Shown here piece after piece: positions 1 to 10,960 of a stretch of DNA of 64,000 bases. Below the pieces are notes generated by a model. It saw nothing but the letters and a program-made list of their open reading frames with translations. It had not been told where the DNA came from and searched no databases. Position 1 is the stretch's first letter. Each line of letters opens with the position of its first letter. The position numbers and the translations under genes were made by a program. This DNA comes from Phytopythium helicoides (lineage: Eukaryota > Oomycota > Peronosporomycetes > Pythiales > Pythiaceae). Location: the NCBI GenBank assembly GCA_024867545.1, contig JANFNE010000007.1, forward strand, positions 1,054,001 to 1,118,000, written 5' to 3'.

Positions 1-1873
1 AGCTGTTTCAGCTGGTCTTCTACTATAATCCGCGCTCGAGGGCAACGCTCGTTGAGAGTTGACTCCATGGCGCGTTGCAAGTACTCGACACGCTGCTGTG
101 TCTCAAAGTACTTAAGCAAGTAGTCCTCAATTTCACCGCAGTCAAACATGAGGAGGTCCAATGGCTCCGGGAACTCGGTCCCCCACACCTTGTAATGCGC
201 AGACAGCATCCGAAACCCAGCTTCTGTTTCGCCTCGGTCATTAAAAAACTTGTCCAGGCCCGAGCTTGCCATGTCGGCGAAGCAATCCTTCACATTCAAG
301 TACACATTATCCGGATAGCGCGGCAAATGTCGACAGTATTGCGCGTCGCAATCTCCATTTTCTCGACCTCGTCCTTGCGCTTCAAAGCCACGGCGAGTTG
401 GCGCTGCAAGTGATATTTCTCATTGCGGTAAATTTCAGTCGGACTTTTGATTTTGACAGATAGTGCAAGTTTCCGTGCAGCTGCTTGCTGCCTCGCGCTT
501 GGTGCTCCCTGACTGGTGCTGGTTTGTTGCGGATGCTCCCTCTCGATGATTCTGTCGGATATACCGGCGTGAACACAAGCTTGGCGAGCGCACGCATACT
601 GCTCGGCCCACATGGGACTCTCTGTTGAAGATGCTGGAACCGGGTCATCTGCATCAACTGGAGTTGGTGCTGGTGCGCGTTTCCCCCTGGTCGACGCATT
701 CACAGCAATGGATTGCGTGTCGGCTCCGAGATCAAAGATGTCATCGCACTTGCTGGCCGACAGCACATGCTCGACCTTGTAGAGAAACAGTTCTCGGGGG
801 TGGAGAGTCACGGGAATGTAGGTTTCCACCAGCCCGATTTTGTTGGTGATGGCGTCCTGCTTAACCTGGGCACAGTTGCGGAGGTACAGCTTGCGCTTGA
901 TGTCGTCAAACGCTGGGTCCTCTGGTCGCAGCCGCAGCCGCTTGAAGCCCAGTAGCTGGTTGTTGGCGTAGATGGACTCGGCCTTGCCCGGGAAAGGTGT
1001 CGCCGTGATCAGCCAGACGTTCTCGGACCTGTTGGTGAGCTGGATAAAGCAATCTTGAGATTGCTTCCCTGGCAGCACGAGGTCTTGCACCTCCTCGAAC
1101 ACGACTCGACGCCACGGCTTGTCGGGCAGGTGCAGCTTGCTCACCCACACGAGTCCTTGGTACGCCTTGTGCACGTGCTTGGCTGCCTCGGTGTACTCTA
1201 GCAGGGCCATGGGGTCGATTGACTGCATGGGCTTGCCGTCAGCGCCGACCTCGCGCGAGTAGAGCTTTCCGTACTTGTAAAAGTAGGCGCGCGTGGCGAG
1301 CGCCTCCTCGACGCCGACGAGGACGAGCGTGCGGTTGGAGATGGCGGTGTCGGCGCTCTGCAGCGCCTGGAAGTAGTTGCGCAGGCCAACGATGACGTCG
1401 ATGGCGCCGGGCTTGACGAACTTGGCGACCTCGCTGCGCCACTGCTCGAGCAGATGCGATGGCGCGAGCAGCAGGTTGGCGCCGAGCGCGGCGTCGCGCG
1501 GCTCTGCCACGATGAGTGCGAGCATGGTGGCGGTCTTGCCCATGCCGATGGCGTCGGCGAGGCATCCGCCCTTGGACACGTAGTCTAGCATGCCGAAGTT
1601 GAATCGCGCCACGAGCTCGTCGCGCGCCTCGATCTGCAGCATGCGGTGCAGCGAGCGCCGCTGGTGCGCGTACAGCGGCCGGTCCGAGTAGAAGGCGGCG
1701 GGCGTCGGCTCCTCGGGCGACGTCAGCGGCAGGAACGGCACCTTGAACTGCACGTCCTCCTGCGTCTTGTTCGGGCTCAGGAACGCCGTGATGGCCACCT
1801 GCGCGGCCGCGCGCCGCTTGCCCGCGCGCCGCGGCGTCGCCATGGCCGCCGCCTGTCTATTGTGGGGCAACAT
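1..1873 (-). CDS. SNF2-family DNA-dependent ATPase (Rad5/SHPRH-like), 3' part outside window
   Basis: Carries the first helicase lobe of an SNF2 remodeller or translocase. Visible motifs are the block YAHQRRSL, Walker A inside LADAIGMGKTATML, motif Ia APSHLLEQW, a motif II position reading FEEV where SNF2 proteins have DEAH/DEAQ, and motif III LITATPF. The second lobe lies beyond the left edge. The longest open frame begins at a GTG at 1930, so the ATG at 1873 or the ATG at 1843 (MATPRRAGKRR, a basic start) is the likely start. The first frame closes at 296, but a different frame is open from about 345 to base 1 and reads as ordinary protein (for example KDCFADMASSGLDKFF). No good GT-AG pair joins them, so there is a frame change near 345. 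Family placement is sure; the Rad5/SHPRH subgroup is a guess. Confidence 0.8.
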
Positions 1874-2033
1874 GTTCCCGCCAACTCCCGTGGCTGCGCA
1901 TTGGCTGAAATGCGCGTCTATTTCGGCCACTCGCGGCTGCGGAGCGTCTGGGACGCGGCATCGATGATGGGTGTTAAAAGGTCTGGAGCGGCCCAGATCT
2001 GGTGCGGCCCAGACGGTTGCTGCTTGTGCGGCT

Positions 2034-2050
2034 CCCCCTCATTTGCCGTC
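2034..2050 (+). promoter_or_regulatory. Initiator-like element of the DLST gene
   Basis: CCCCCTCATTTGCCG lies about 30 nt before the ATG at 2072 and resembles the oomycete initiator core TCATTYYNC. A similar CCCCCTCATTAGCAG is at about 4512-4526, 30 nt before the INTS8 start. These are motif matches only. Confidence 0.35.
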
Positions 2051-2071
2051 GTCCGGAAGGTGCCGCAGCCC

Positions 2072-4316
2072 ATGAGTTTCCAGGCCGTCGGGCGCAGCGT
2101 GCGCGCGCGTGCGGGCCGCGCGGCCGCCCAGCGCCTCGCAAAGTCGTCGGTGCGTGCGCCTGCGGGCCTGGCGAGTGATGGCGCGAGCGAGTGGAGTGAC
2201 GGTCGCCTCGCTTCTGGTGGTGCAGGTCGCGCGCGTGGAGGCCGCGGCGCAGCGCCAGCTGGGCGTTGGCCGCTCGACGCGCGCGTTCTCGGCGCTGCAG
2301 AGCGCGCTCAAGAGCGAGAAGAGGTGCGTGGGGCGCGAGGACTGCGCTGAGAGCGCGAGAGGAGGCGCTGACGGCGATTGTGGTGGTGGGTGGTGGCGCT
2401 CGCAGCTTCCGGCCGCTCGCGGCGGCGCGCGCCTTCTCGTCCGGTGAGCTTCAGACGCGCTCAGGAGATGCAGGATGAGCGACCTGGCTGACAGGCGGGA
2501 GCGCTGGTGTGTGCAGGCGCTGCGGAGCCGGTGCCGGTGCCGTCCATGGGCGACTCGATCTCCGAAGGCACAGTCGTCGAGTGGCTCAAGGGTGCGTCAA
2601 GACGCGTTAGATGCCGCTAGAACTGCTCTAGTCGCTTATATAGGTTGTATACGCAGCTCCTGGCGACTTTGTCGAGGCCGATGACGTCGTGGTCGTGCTT
2701 GAGACCGACAAGGTCAGCGTGGACGTGCGCGCGCCGTTCTCGGGCGTGCTGGAGGCGCAGCTCGCCAAGATCGACGACAACGTACTCGTTGGCGCGCCGC
2801 TGTTTAGCGTCGTCAAGCAGGAGTCCGCCGGCGCTGCCGCTGCGTCGACTCCCGCGCCGGCTGCCGAGGCTGCGGCTCCTGCTGCTGCTGCTTCCGCTGC
2901 TCCGGTGGGCGAGGACCTCGAGACCGTCAACGTCCCGGCGATGGGCGACTCGATCTCCGAGGGCACGGTCGTGAGCTTCCTCAAGCGTACGTTGGCATGT
3001 TTGGTGTGCACGGCTCGACGATGGTCGCAACTGACATTATTTCATTGAACGTTCAGATGTGGGCGACTACGTGAAGGCCGACGAATCGGTGCTCGTGATT
3101 GAGACCGACAAGGTGCGTTGGCGTCATTCTGTGCTCGTACGTAGCCAGGAAGGGTTAACTGAACGGATTGCGGATGCCATCTGTAGGTCAGCGTGGACGT
3201 CAACGCTCCCTTCTCCGGCAAGCTTACCAGCGTGCTGGCGAAGCTTGACGAGGTCGTGCAGGTCGGCGCTCCACTCTTTGTCCTGGACAAGGCTGCTGCG
3301 CCGTCGGCTGCCGCGAGCACTGTGGTCGAGCCGTCGACGCCTGCTCCTGCCGCTCCTGCCTCGGCGCCTTCCCCTGCCTCCAAGGCGGCCCCTACGGCTG
3401 CCGCTGCCGCTCCTGCGGCGGCGCCTGCTGCTGCTGCTACTCCCGCGGCAGCTGCTCCTGCTGGCCGCTTCCGCCGCACCGAGACGCGCGTGCAGATGAG
3501 TGCGCTCAAGGTCCGCGCTGCTCAGCGCCAGAAGGACACGCAGAACTCGGCGGCGATGCTCAGCACGTTCCAGGAGTGCGACCTCGGCAACCTCATGGAC
3601 TTGCGCAAGGAGCTTGGCGACTCGTTCGAGAAGGCCCACGGGGTCAAGCTCGGCTTCATGTCGGCTTTCCTCAAGGCCAGTGCGCAGGCACTCAAGCAGG
3701 TTCCGGCCGTCAACTCTTGTACGTGCGGCCGCTCCATTCGTGTCCTTTTCAGGGGGCTCTGGGAACTGACGTTATTGCTGCATTGCAGTCATGGACATGG
3801 AGGCCAAGGAGCTGATTCACAACGAGTTTGTCGACATTAATGTGTCGGTCGCGTCGGAGCGTGGGTGCGTTTGTGGAGGATTCCTCTCACTGCGCCATCA
3901 GAAACAACAACTGACAAATGCCATCCTGCAGTGTTGTGTCCCCCGTCATCCGCAACGTCGAGAATCTGAGCATCGCGGACATTGAGAAGACTCTTGCGAC
4001 GCTCGGCCAGCAGGCGCGTGACGGCACGCTTGCTGTCGAAGACCTGGCCGGCGGCACCTTCTCGATCAACAACAGCGGCGTGTTCGGCTCGCTCCTGAGC
4101 ACGTCGATGCTGACTTCCCCGCAGTCGGCCGTTCTGGGCGTGCACAGCGTGCAGATGCGTCCGGCGCTGCATAAGGGCGAGCTCGTGCCGCGCCCGATGA
4201 TGTTCCTGTCGCTCACGTACGACCACCGCATCATCGACGGCCGGGAGGGCGTGACGTTCCTCAAGAGCATCGCCGACGCCGTTAGCGACCCGCGCCGCCT
4301 GCTCATGGACTTTTAG
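2072..4316 (+). CDS. DLST: Dihydrolipoamide succinyltransferase, E2 of 2-oxoglutarate dehydrogenase, two lipoyl domains
   Basis: Mitochondrial TCA-cycle enzyme that transfers succinyl groups from lipoamide to CoA. Exons I can join: 2517-2591, 2657-2986, 3057-3112, 3187-3718, 3789-3864, 3932-4316. The 5' exons (ATG 2072 to 2149, then 2226 to about 2323) give an Arg/Ala-rich presequence ending RAFSAL; the junction to 2517 does not keep frame by my reading, so the N-terminus is provisional. Two lipoyl domains follow, each opening MGDSISEGTVV and each with the lipoylation site ETDKVSVDV, separated by Ala/Pro linkers. The catalytic domain ends with the active-site block DHRIIDG near 4222. No peripheral-subunit-binding domain is seen, as in other E2o proteins. 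E2o normally has one lipoyl domain; the second is unusual. Confidence 0.93.
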
Positions 4317-4554
4317 ACGCTGAGCAAGCTGCGTGCGGGCTGTAAGGCTCGCAGTCAATCGCGCTCTCCGGAGTCAGACCCGGCGAGTGCTGTCAATCAA
4401 CACGATCCTGTTCCCCTCGTTTCTTGTCGAGTGTTGTTGTGCTGTCGGGCCGAAAAAGCCGCGCTTGACCCTGTTGACGCTCACCGCTTTCCATGTACCG
4501 GTACTCCGGTACCCCCTCATTAGCAGACCTGCCCAACAAAAGCCAAGCGCCGCC

Positions 4555-7500
4555 ATGCCGCTCATGCCGGGGTCGCCGCGGCCAGGCACGCCCGCCGCCG
4601 AGGTGGACAGCGGCGTGTACCGCTCGCTGTTCCAGCAGCCGATGCTGGACGTGCCGCCGGCCGCGCCGGCCTACGCGTGGTTCGAGTTCCTGCTGCACCC
4701 GGAGGCGCTGCAGCAGCACGTGCGTGGCCTTTCTCGCCTGCTTTCCCCCGTGACGAGGCGCTAATGCGGACTGTGCGCGCAGCTCCAGACGCTGAGGACG
4801 CAGCGTGCGGCCGACGCGCACAGCGCCACGTCGGCCATGGAGCTGGTGCGCGAGTTCCTGGACCAGGCGCAGCTGGTGGCGGACGAGGGCCACGGCCGCA
4901 ACAACCGCTACCGCGCGCTGCTGCTGGTGGCGGCGCAGGTCGCGCTGCAGATGGACTTGGGGCTGCGCACCATCGAGCAGGAGCTGCCGCTGCACTTCCA
5001 GCGCCTGCTGGTAGACGGTATTATGGACTTCGCAGAGCAGCCCAAGGACCAGCGCAACGAGTTCGCCAGGGACGTCGCGCTTCGCCCCGCAGAGGCACGC
5101 GTGCTGCACCAGCGGTGGACGCTGCGCGCACTCGTCAGTCAGTCGCAGAACGGATATCTCACCTGCAGCAACAGCAGCGACGGAGACGACCTGCCTGCCA
5201 GCTACCAGGCGGCGCTGGGAGATCTCACGTCCAGCCACCTGCAGATCGCGCAGAGCATCCAAGCCACGCTGGCTGAGGACGATGAAAAGAACGCGCTGCC
5301 GCTGCAGACGCAACTCGAGGCGTTCTACGATCTCGGAATGTATTTCTTTAGTTTTTCCGGGTACGAGCGCGCGTATGGCTGCTTTAGCCGCGCGTACGAG
5401 CTGCTTGAAGAGTTTGGGGGCGATCGCATGACAGATACCTCTGCTGTGACGCTTTCCAAGGATGACCGTGACAGCCTCGAGGGATACCTAAAGGCTTGTG
5501 AGGCAGTGATGGAGGTTCGATCTGCGTCGGAAGGGCCTTCAACTGGACTTACGGAAAAGGCCAAGGTGGAGCTCGCGTGGGAAGGTCAGGACTGGGATCA
5601 AATCGTCCATTTGCTTCATAAGGACATGGTCGCGTCGGATCTGTCTCGTTTCCAGGTTGGATACCGTACAGCACTGGAACAGCAGGCGCTACGCCTTGTC
5701 CGGGCCAATCTTGATACCAAACTACATCCCGACGACAAGGACGGCAGCGAGCAGCTCGCCGCACCAGTGGTTCGATTCTTTTACAAGCGGATTGCTATCG
5801 CCAATGCGATTTATGTGCACTTGCTCGGGGACAAGCGCGAAGATGTATTCAACTTGGAGTCATGCGCATGCTTGTGCGCGCGGTTGGTACAAGGCGAGAT
5901 CTTCCAAGCAGCAGCTGATGCCCAAGGCTCGGCTGACACAAATCTGTTTGTGAAGCTCACCAGTTATGTGCTACATCTTGTTGTCTATTTGCTAGAGAAT
6001 CTTGATGGCGGCGACCCTGGTAAAACCCGCCTGAAGCAGTTCGTTTCACGCATGCTTGAGCTTGTTCCAGCAATCAAGGCAGTGGAGACCACTGAGAAGC
6101 TCTTACTTCAGTGCGGGTACTCCTCGCAAAAGGCGACACCGGACAGGAAAAACATTGCATTGACGCAACTGACTCAGACTGAAAAAGACGTTTGCGGCGC
6201 CACAAGGCAGCAATGCGAGCACTTTCGCCTCATTGCAGACCTCTCGAGGGTGTTCGAGTTTGCTAACACCAAGGAAAAAGACACTTTCATCTCGGCACTT
6301 CGAGAGCAAGTTGCGACTTTAGCTACCAATGGAGAAGCTCGCTCGAGTAGCGCGGACAGCAAGTGCGAATGGCGCAATCTCGTGATGTTCTGCCTCGTTC
6401 ACAACTGTTGGAACACACTCGAACAGTGCAAAGCATTGTGGAAAAACTCACCGAAAGCGCAGCGCGAGGTGGAGTTTGCACTGTCGTGTGGATCACTTAT
6501 CCAATTCCTCTCGACGTTGTCAGCATCCCCGCTACCTGGTGTTCAATCCAGCGATGGATCGGGAGCTGGTGCAAGCAAAAGCGAGTTCTCAATATTGTCA
6601 GCGTGCAAGTTAATGGCTGATATCTTGTCCAAGCGACGCCAACTGGTGGGAGATGTTTCTGCTGGCCCAATGCCCTCGTCGAACAACCACGACATCAAGA
6701 AGGAAGAGGTGGTCTACAACGAAATGCTCGATCTTCCCGTGTGGATTGTTGAGACGCTAGTGTGCATCTCGGCCGGCTTACTGCATCGCGCACACATGCG
6801 GAATGTGTGTGACTATCGCGTTTCGTTCGACTTGACCCCGTACGGAGATCTGGCGTTCCTGCAAGCATTTGCAGCTGATGATCCAAGTTCAGAGGCTGTC
6901 AAAAGTGAGCCTGGCGGCTGAAGCGACGATCTCCTCGACACACTTTCTTCGGTCGTACCAGTCCGACTTGATCGGCTTGCTTCAAGCTGGGCTAGACGCG
7001 CTCGTCCGTCGATGTGGTCGAGAACCTCGATGGCACTGCGCGAAGGCCGACTTGGCGCTCAACCCGATCGTTCGGCAAAAGCTGTCAGCGACTTCCGGTG
7101 AGTCTTTTCTGATAGGAAATACCACATCGATGATGCTGATCAAACGCGAATGTGTTGACTCTAGACCCCCTCAGCGCGCTGAAGGGCTACTTAGGTTGCT
7201 GCGTCACTGGCCACCAACTTCTTTGCTGACATGGTCTCTGTCGTCGACATCATTGATCAGACATCTCTCGTCCGGCTGGTAAAGTTTCGAGCGTGAGCAG
7301 CCCTCATCATACTCAACGACTAACCAGTGTTTCAGAGTCAATGCCTGGTCAAGGTTGGCGCGCACACGGCTGCCGCGGTGCTGTATCAGTGCTTCCCGCC
7401 GGAGGAGTTCAAGTACGGCCTTCGCATCCTCCAGCTTGCTCCCGAGACGCACGACGACGCCTTCTTCCAGTACTTTTGGGAGGTATGATCGTAGTTTCTT

Positions 7501-7822
7501 GCGCAAGCTGATGTGACTGGAACGGATCGTCGCTAACCCGTCTCGTGTCCACAGCTGCCGTTTCTAGAGATGCTCGTGCACCTGCACTCGAAGCCCAAGC
7601 ACTACAACAGCAGGTAGGAGGCTACAGCTTTCTATCAGCGATGAGCCGTTCGGACAGATTCAACTCTAACCACCCGATTTCGCTGGCAGCCACGTGACGC
7701 TGTTGACCCACTTGATCCAGAGCCCAGAGCTCAACAGCTCGAACCCGGCGCCAGTGGTTAAGGACGCCGAGCAGCGCATCCTGCGGTGCTACTTCCGCGA
7801 CCTGTGCCGTCTCTACCTCTGA
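4555..7822 (+). CDS. INTS8: Integrator complex subunit 8 homologue
   Basis: Recognised by the N-terminal WFEFLLHPE block, the TPR-like QLEAFYDLGMYFFSF region and the C-terminal stretch ending in the FFQYFWELPFLEMLVHLHSK block, all laid out as in animal INTS8. Integrator is the nuclear complex that cleaves snRNA and paused Pol II transcripts; INTS8 helps tether the PP2A phosphatase. Exons: 4555-4719, 4783 to about 6900, continuing to 7097, then 7165-7278, 7336-7482, 7555-7613, 7690-7822. Two +1 frame changes interrupt the reading, one near 6915 (after KSEPGG) and one at 7194-7195 (KGYL then VAASLATNFF); removing one base at each restores a continuous homologous protein. Reading across them gives roughly 960 residues. 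Confidence 0.85.
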
Positions 7823-8132
7823 TCATGAACAATGATGATGATCACCTCGAATGATGACATGGTTGAGAGGAGTTAGTGGCATCACATCAGTGATGCGGTT
7901 GTCGAAAATGAGCTACGCTATGACGCGACCACCCATTGATGTTTGCGCGAGCGGCGCTTGGATCCGTTGCTGGTTTGTTTGCGCTAATCCGCGTTGTTGA
8001 CGCTCAGGGCCTTCTCGAGCGTTCTCCGCCGCTCGTTTCCATTCCTGGATTCGCTCCGCAAGCCCCAAGTCCCCCTTCTTTTCGGTACAGTGGCGCTTTC
8101 CTGCGTGTTGCTCGTCTCCCTCGGGAGATTGC
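7823..8132. other. INTS8-THI4 intergenic region / THI4 promoter and leader
   Basis: No coding sequence I can support. It must hold the THI4 promoter and the start of its leader. Open frames here on both strands are out-of-context shadows. Confidence 0.5.
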
Positions 8133-8171
8133 ATGGCTGCATGTGCCAGTGGCTGCGAGCCTGCATACTGA
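8133..8171 (+). promoter_or_regulatory. Upstream ORF 1 in THI4 leader
   Basis: ATG at 8133, 12 codons, TGA at 8169-8171, ending nine bases before the riboswitch aptamer. A second short frame, ATG 8205 to TGA 8234, lies inside the aptamer (its start is in the P3 hairpin and its stop overlaps CTGAGA). A third ATG at 8290 opens a frame that runs past the THI4 start in another phase. Confidence 0.5.
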
Positions 8172-8179
8172 CGGACTTC

Positions 8180-8284
8180 CAGCGAGGGGTGCCGATCGCC
8201 AGCCATGGACGAGTTCCATGCGCTGGCCGGCTGAGATCATACCCTTAGAACCTGATCCGGATCATACCGGCGGAGGGACTGCTG
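8180..8284 (+). ncRNA. TPP riboswitch (THI element) in the THI4 leader
   Basis: The conserved TPP aptamer core is present in order: GGGGTGCC (8186-8193), CTGAGA (8231-8236), ACCC (8241-8244), ACCTGATC (8250-8257) and GCGGAGGGA (8270-8278). Helices can be checked by hand: P1 CAGC/GCTG (8180-8183 with 8281-8284), P2 GGGT/ACCC (8187-8190 with 8241-8244), P3 GCCAGC/GCTGGC (8198-8203 with 8222-8227) extended by CATGGA/TCCATG (8204-8209 with 8215-8220), P4 CCT/AGG, and P5 CCGG/CCGG (8257-8260 with 8267-8270). It sits 55 nt before the THI4 ATG. Known eukaryotic TPP switches act by changing splicing of thiamine-synthesis mRNAs; the same is inferred here. Confidence 0.94.
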
Positions 8285-8338
8285 TGAACATGGCCTTTGA
8301 CCGTTCTGTGTGTGCTGCTGCTGGTCTGCCAAAGAACC

Positions 8339-9515
<1,177 letters not shown>

Positions 9516-9830
9516 GTGGACCGCTCGACCCGGTGTGGAATCTGCATTGTAGGCACGCCACCACGATGCGTTGGTCAAGTTGCATAGCACATGAGAGGCT
9601 GATAGACGCTCTGGCTCGCGCTGGGCGTCGCACGTGTGCCTTGAGGATCGATAAGTGAAGTATACCTCGCAGCTGCCTACACCATGTAAACTCTCATTTG
9701 TTCGCATCCGAAATCCCGAGGTAATCTTCGGTCGCTAGCTGCGCAGAACGCGTCACACCAAGAACGATTCCAATCGTGGTGTTGAGGGGACACCACCACA
9801 CCAGTCCCTCAGATTGGGAGTCCCGTGTTG
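9516..9830. other. Intergenic, 3' side of THI4
   Basis: About 315 bp with no gene I can support. It should hold the 3' ends of THI4 (+) and of the facing relict (-). Confidence 0.5.
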
Positions 9831-10517
9831 CTAGAGTGTGGAGAGACTAAAATGGTGGAGGAAGCCTCGATGAAACACGGCCGAAAGAACCCGTGGACCT
9901 GGTGCAGTTTTTGCTGCTGCTGCTGCTGCTGCTGCTCTGCTGCATATAAAAGATCCTGCCCACAGCTCTACGAAACAAAAGAGTCCCTTGTGTTGACCGC
10001 GTGGTAGCTGGGAAGCACAAACGAGAACTGTTGCAATGCAATAGACAGCCACGAAAAAAATCATTGACACTTGATGCAGCTTGTTGACTCTTAAATCAAT
10101 TTCCTCTGTAGTGTCGGTGCAGATTTTCATGATGGCACCGAGAGGGAGGTGCTGAGTGTCGACGCGCAGTTTCTTCCTGCAAGTGTAAGGGATTTCGCAC
10201 GAAGTTGCCAGCGACCCTCCCTCCATTTTCTTCTTCCAATTCACAAAGATCTCTTCCAGCTCTGGAAAGTTCCGAATGTAAAAGAGGTGCCAGGCTTGCT
10301 TCACCACCACCCGCTTGACGTAGCGCTCCATTTTCATGATGGACAGCAGTTTCTCAATCTCTCGTTCCCGCAATGGCATTCGCAACACCGAGTCCTCGAA
10401 AAATCTCCTCCGCACTGGCGAGTCGGCGACTGCCGAGTTGAGCTCCATGAGTGTCCGGCGCTCATCGAAGCGCAGGAAGCTGGCGACGAGCACCCAGCAC
10501 TCGTGCGTCAGCTCCAT
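9831..10517 (-). pseudogene. Truncated F-box-like/LRR family relict
   Basis: The ATG at 10517 opens MELTHECWVLVASFLRF, matching in layout the N-terminus of the intact family member at 17646 (MAVELTHPIWSDIAELL) and its following VRRRFF/VRRQLF and WHLFYIRNFPELE/WQQELLYQFPSLE blocks. After about 150 residues the similarity ends. The reading then runs through a hydrophobic stretch and a short poly-Ala tract coded by a (CTG)n repeat near 9912-9935, and stops. No LRR array follows. Read as a family copy that lost its repeats, though a short expressed protein cannot be excluded. Confidence 0.55.
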
Positions 10518-10677
10518 GATCCGCAATGACTAGCAAACGTGGGGTGAAGATTTTCTCACTCACTTTTTAGCAAATGAACTCATTGGCCACTACTATTGGT
10601 CCAAAATAGACTATAACTGGTTGAAGCTTGAGGAACCAGACATGCCGGTTCGTCCTTGACGTGATAACCTACTATAG

Positions 10678-10689
10678 CCCCCCCCCCCC
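10678..10689. repeat. C12 homopolymer
   Basis: Twelve consecutive C bases in the spacer upstream of the DM10 gene; likely length-variable between isolates or mis-sized in assembly. Confidence 0.9.
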
Positions 10690-10850
10690 GGTGCGAGCAA
10701 TCACAGCTGTGAAAGCATCGCATCATACCATCTCTTTCCTACTTGGAAACAGGAAAGACCAGGATTCTCAACAAAAGCTAAATATGACGCCGGTGCTTTT
10801 GAAAAATACTGTTCTTGGGTTGTTTATCAATAGCAGAGGGAGTTGCTAAG

Positions 10851-10878
10851 TATAAAGGCTCCCTCATTCCTCACAAAA
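10851..10878 (+). promoter_or_regulatory. Core promoter of the DM10 gene (TATA-like plus initiator)
   Basis: TATAAA at 10851-10856 is followed by CCCTCATTCCTCACAAAA (about 10861-10878), which closely fits the oomycete initiator consensus TCATTYYNCAWTTT. The coding ATG is at 10961, giving a leader of about 95 nt. Confidence 0.6.
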
Positions 10879-10960
10879 GCGCACAGACAACGCTCGCAGC
10901 GTCAGTCCACGACCGCGACTTCGCTCAAGACCAGAGACTCCTTCGTTTGCCGCCTCCACG

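Noticed and set aside
1646..2350. 234-codon plus-strand ORF
   Set aside because: Overlaps the SNF2 N-terminus in antisense, crosses the DLST first exon and intron, and has no features of its own apart from the DLST start.
5764..5780. GGTTCGATTC resembling a tRNA T-loop
   Set aside because: Lies within continuous INTS8 coding sequence; no A-box or acceptor stem around it.
9905..9940. CTG repeat as a possible mobile-element tail
   Set aside because: Only a short trinucleotide run coding poly-Ala in the relict; no poly-A tail, target duplication or element ORF.
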